From NCBI GenBank assembly GCA_038214375.1, contig JBBQRX010000014.1, positions 1-64,000 on the forward strand: a DNA stretch of 64,000 bases, written 5' to 3'. The position numbers and the translations under genes were made by a program. Shown in pieces: positions 61,766 to 64,000 of this stretch; position 1 is the stretch's first letter; every line of letters starts with the position of its first letter. This DNA is from CTSoil-043 sp038214375. GTDB taxonomy: Bacteria; Chloroflexota; Limnocylindria; Limnocylindrales; CSP1-4. The notes under the pieces were generated by a model. That model was not told the origin of the DNA and did not search any database. It worked only from the letters and a program-made list of their open reading frames with translations.

Positions 61766-63430
61766 TCACGGGCAGGCGACCCGGTAGACGGCGAAGTCGG
61801 CGGCGCTTGTTGCCGTGCCTGGCGCCGGCGGGAGCGCGACCGGTGCCAGGCAATGGGCATCGGGATCGGTGGCGAGGCGCGCTGGCCAGCCTCCGTGGGT
61901 CCCGTCGAGGACCACGTAGCGCGCCCCGAACGTCCGGGCGATCTCGAGCACGCTGGAAACGGGCTCGTCGGGGAGTGCGAGCGCGCGGACCCGGTTCGCC
62001 TCGGCCACCCAGATCGGGTGGTTGGCGATCACGGGGACGGATGGGTCCAGGCGGTCACCGAGCGCGGCAAACCGGGCCGTCAGCGCGGAGTAGCGTGCCT
62101 CGGTTCCGGCCGCATTGCTGCCGTACGAGGGAATCCCGAGCCCCAGGAAGAGGAGCGCACCCGCGCCCGCGAAGAGCGGGCCCAGCCAGGCGACCGGATG
62201 CGTCCAGCCGCGATGCCGGCCCACCCATGCCAGACCCGCGTCGAGCCCGGCGAGGCCGCTCACGATGAGCAGGACCTGGGCCGGCGCCGAGGCGTGGAGG
62301 TAGGTGCCCCAGGTGGTCTGGACGGGGAAAACGAGCGTCGTGATCGTGAAGGTGGCAATGGACGAGATCACGAGCAGCCGGAGCGACCGGCTTCGAACGA
62401 CCCACGGCAGCCCAGCCAGGCCGACAGCCGCCACCGGCATCCCGGGGAGCAGGAGGACGTTCACCAAGTTGTGCGAGAAGCCGGTCACTCGATCGTCGAG
62501 CCATGCTGCCGGGCCAGCGGCCAGGTACGCGGCCAGCGCGGCCGGCTCCTTCCACGCGAAGATCTCGAAGCCGGAGATCGCCCAGGCGTTTGTGATGGCC
62601 TGGCCGGGCAGCGGGCTGCCGAAGACGAGCCAGTTGCGAGCCAGCCACGGCGCGACGACGACGACGGCGACCACGGCGGGCACCAGGACAAGCCGCGCCC
62701 GCTCAGCGCGGCTCGGTGGGCCCTGCCACCACGCGAGGGCCGCCCAGCCCATCGCGACCCAGAGCGCCTCGTTTCGTGTCAGGGCGGCGAGCCCCAGAGC
62801 CAGCCCCAGGCCAATGAGGCGCGGGTCGCGAACTCGGGCGCCGCGCGGCTCGCGGAGGAGGCGTGTGGCCAGGAGACAGGCCGCGAGCACGGTCACCCCG
62901 AACGGAATCGTCGAGTCGAGCAGCGCCGACGGCAACACCAGGGGCAGAGCCACCGCGCTCACGAGCCCGCAGCCCAGCGCGAGTGTCCGGGCCCGCTCGC
63001 GCGGAAGGCCACGTTCCGCCGCGAGATCCGCGCCGATCCGCCATGCGAGGACGGGGATGACCGCCCCGAGCAGAACCGGCACGGCGAGGGTTGCCGCGTA
63101 GCTTGTCGAGCCGAGAAGCAGCATCGGAAAAGCCGCGAGGAGCGTCGGAAGCGGCAGCCAGATCTCGAACGCCGGGCGTGGGAAGAAGAGCCCGAAGCTC
63201 CCCGTCAGCGGATCGCGTGCCGGCGTGACATAGCTCCAGAGCGCGTCGGACACGAGCCCGTGGCCCTCGACCAGGTTGCGGGCGATACCCCAGTAGTAGG
63301 TCGCGTCCTCCGGGATGGGGAACGGGACCTGAGCCGCGGCCCACGCGCGAACGAGCAGAGCGACCAGGAAGATTCCGATGGCGCTTGACCGCGTCTCGAT
63401 GCGACTCACGGCGTTACGGCGACCGGGCAT
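61766..63430 (-). CDS. GT39/GT83-like membrane glycosyltransferase, putative
   Basis: Polytopic protein of 554 residues from the ATG at 63430. About eleven hydrophobic helices follow the N-terminal anchor; the first outer loop contains the acidic PEDATYYWGIARNLVEGHG, the usual GT-C position for catalytic acids. A C-terminal soluble domain includes VIANHPIWVAEANRVRALALPDEP and ARYVVLDGTHGGW. The substrate is unknown. Its start overlaps the stop of the similar gene upstream by 17 nt. Confidence 0.75.
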   Translation of the reverse strand: MPGRRNAVSRIETRSSAIGIFLVALLVRAWAAAQVPFPIPEDATYYWGIARNLVEGHGLVSDALWSYVTPARDPLTGSFGLFFPRPAFEIWLPLPTLLAAFPMLLLGSTSYAATLAVPVLLGAVIPVLAWRIGADLAAERGLPRERARTLALGCGLVSAVALPLVLPSALLDSTIPFGVTVLAACLLATRLLREPRGARVRDPRLIGLGLALGLAALTRNEALWVAMGWAALAWWQGPPSRAERARLVLVPAVVAVVVVAPWLARNWLVFGSPLPGQAITNAWAISGFEIFAWKEPAALAAYLAAGPAAWLDDRVTGFSHNLVNVLLLPGMPVAAVGLAGLPWVVRSRSLRLLVISSIATFTITTLVFPVQTTWGTYLHASAPAQVLLIVSGLAGLDAGLAWVGRHRGWTHPVAWLGPLFAGAGALLFLGLGIPSYGSNAAGTEARYSALTARFAALGDRLDPSVPVIANHPIWVAEANRVRALALPDEPVSSVLEIARTFGARYVVLDGTHGGWPARLATDPDAHCLAPVALPPAPGTATSAADFAVYRVACP

Positions 63431-64000
63431 GGTCTGCCGTCGCGCACCGCCTATCGTCCGGTGCAACGCAGACCGGGTAGACGGCAAGGTCGACAGCTCC
63501 GGAAGGTTGGGTCGGACCGCCTGCAACGCTCACGGCAGAGCGAGATGCGACCGGCGACCCGATCCAGGCTGGTCGAGCCGCGCCGTCGAGGATCGGGGCA
63601 ATCGCGGGTACCGCACTGGCGCGATCCAGGATCAGCCACCGGATCTGGTAGGCGCCGGCGACCTGCTCGATCGTGGACAGTGGGTCGTTCACCAGGACCA
63701 CGCCGCCACGGCCGCTCCAGTACCGCGTCCCCGACGCATCGATGGACATCACCCGGTCGGTGATCGGCGCGCCAGCAGCGTCGAGCGCTCCCGCCGCGAA
63801 CCTGAGGTCGTCGGCCTTATGGGTCCACCCGGCGTGTATCACGAGAGTGGCGGCGGCGGCGGCGATAACCGCAAACGCCACCGTCGCGCCCGAGAAGAAT
63901 CGCATCGCCTGGTCAGCGTTCCAGCGCTGCCGGCGGCGGGCTATCCACCCGATGCAGGCAGCCAGCCCTTCCAGCACCAGCACATACGTGTGCGGTGCCA
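63414..64000 (-). CDS. Second membrane glycosyltransferase-like protein, 5' part missing
   Basis: Reading frame open to the window edge, so only the C-terminal 190 or so residues are visible. A membrane helix (FFSGATVAFAVIAAAAATLVIHAGW) is followed by a soluble domain like that of the neighbouring gene: VMSIDASGTRYWSGRGGVVLVNDPLSTIEQVAGAYQIRWLILDR parallels the ARYVVLDGTHGGW region, and both end in a D-x-AVYxV-C segment. The two are probably tandem duplicates. Confidence 0.65.
   Translation of the reverse strand, partial: APHTYVLVLEGLAACIGWIARRRQRWNADQAMRFFSGATVAFAVIAAAAATLVIHAGWTHKADDLRFAAGALDAAGAPITDRVMSIDASGTRYWSGRGGVVLVNDPLSTIEQVAGAYQIRWLILDRASAVPAIAPILDGAARPAWIGSPVASRSAVSVAGGPTQPSGAVDLAVYPVCVAPDDRRCATADHARSP

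Overview
The window is a stretch of a chromosome with very high G+C (roughly 70 percent), densely packed with genes. It carries almost only conserved core genes. The protein sequences, the Tad/Flp locus without a secretin, and the many Ala/Pro/Gly-rich protein tails fit a free-living monoderm-type bacterium. My best guess is the Chloroflexota, near the uncultured Limnocylindria/Ellin6529 lineages. That placement is inference from sequence style and gene order; no marker phylogeny was run.

Layout. From 1 to 20.1 kb everything is on the minus strand: a truncated tmRNA gene at the edge, smpB with a short leader ORF, ctpA-ftsX-ftsE, a GNAT protein, prfB with its programmed +1 frameshift, a cysteine-rich mini-protein, a YdcF-like protein, secA, a small membrane protein, prs, gyrA, an AlkD-like protein, a hotdog thioesterase, gyrB, parB and parA. 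A near-consensus parS site lies at 20.33 kb, where transcription diverges. From 20.5 to 45.75 kb everything is on the plus strand: mreD-mrdA-rodA, an orphan DUF2344 protein, the ribosomal protein genes rplU-rpmA and rpmE, a DUF1385 protein, prfA-prmC-glyA, a WecA/TagO-like transferase, a K+ channel-like protein, the complete ATP synthase operon (I-B-E-F-H-A-G-D-C), murA-mreB, a PHP phosphoesterase, a flippase-like membrane protein and an XRE regulator. From 45.8 kb to the right edge everything is again on the minus strand: a glycosyltransferase-like membrane protein, endonuclease IV coupled to a HEPN/MNT toxin-antitoxin pair, hpf, comF, DUF192, a Tad pilus locus (tadC, tadB, tadA, cpaE, cpaB and three Flp-type pilins), a kinase-regulator-kinase cluster, and two tandem glycosyltransferase-like membrane proteins, the last cut by the window edge.

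How the parts work together. tmRNA, SmpB, RF1, RF2, PrmC and HPF handle translation termination, rescue and hibernation. GyrA/GyrB and ParAB-parS handle chromosome topology and segregation. FtsEX with a C-terminal protease, MreB, MreD, PBP2, RodA, MurA and the WecA/TagO-like enzyme build the envelope. SecA exports proteins and F1Fo makes ATP. The Tad proteins with their adjacent two-component genes form a surface pilus unit.

Regulatory signals stand out. A TATACT -10 element recurs in front of six transcription units. Four genes (ftsE, secA, the second histidine kinase gene and the MNT gene) have a TANNNT box only 6-9 nt before the start codon, which suggests leaderless mRNAs. Stop/start overlaps (ATGA, GTGA, TGATG) link many neighbours. 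The main candidates for something new are the eight-cysteine mini-protein upstream of prfB, the cysteine-doublet leader ORF with a hairpin before smpB, the HEPN/MNT module with its AT-rich repeat-bearing promoter and a perfect 31-bp internal palindrome, and a pair of 26-bp hairpin repeats 50 bp apart near 51.48 kb.
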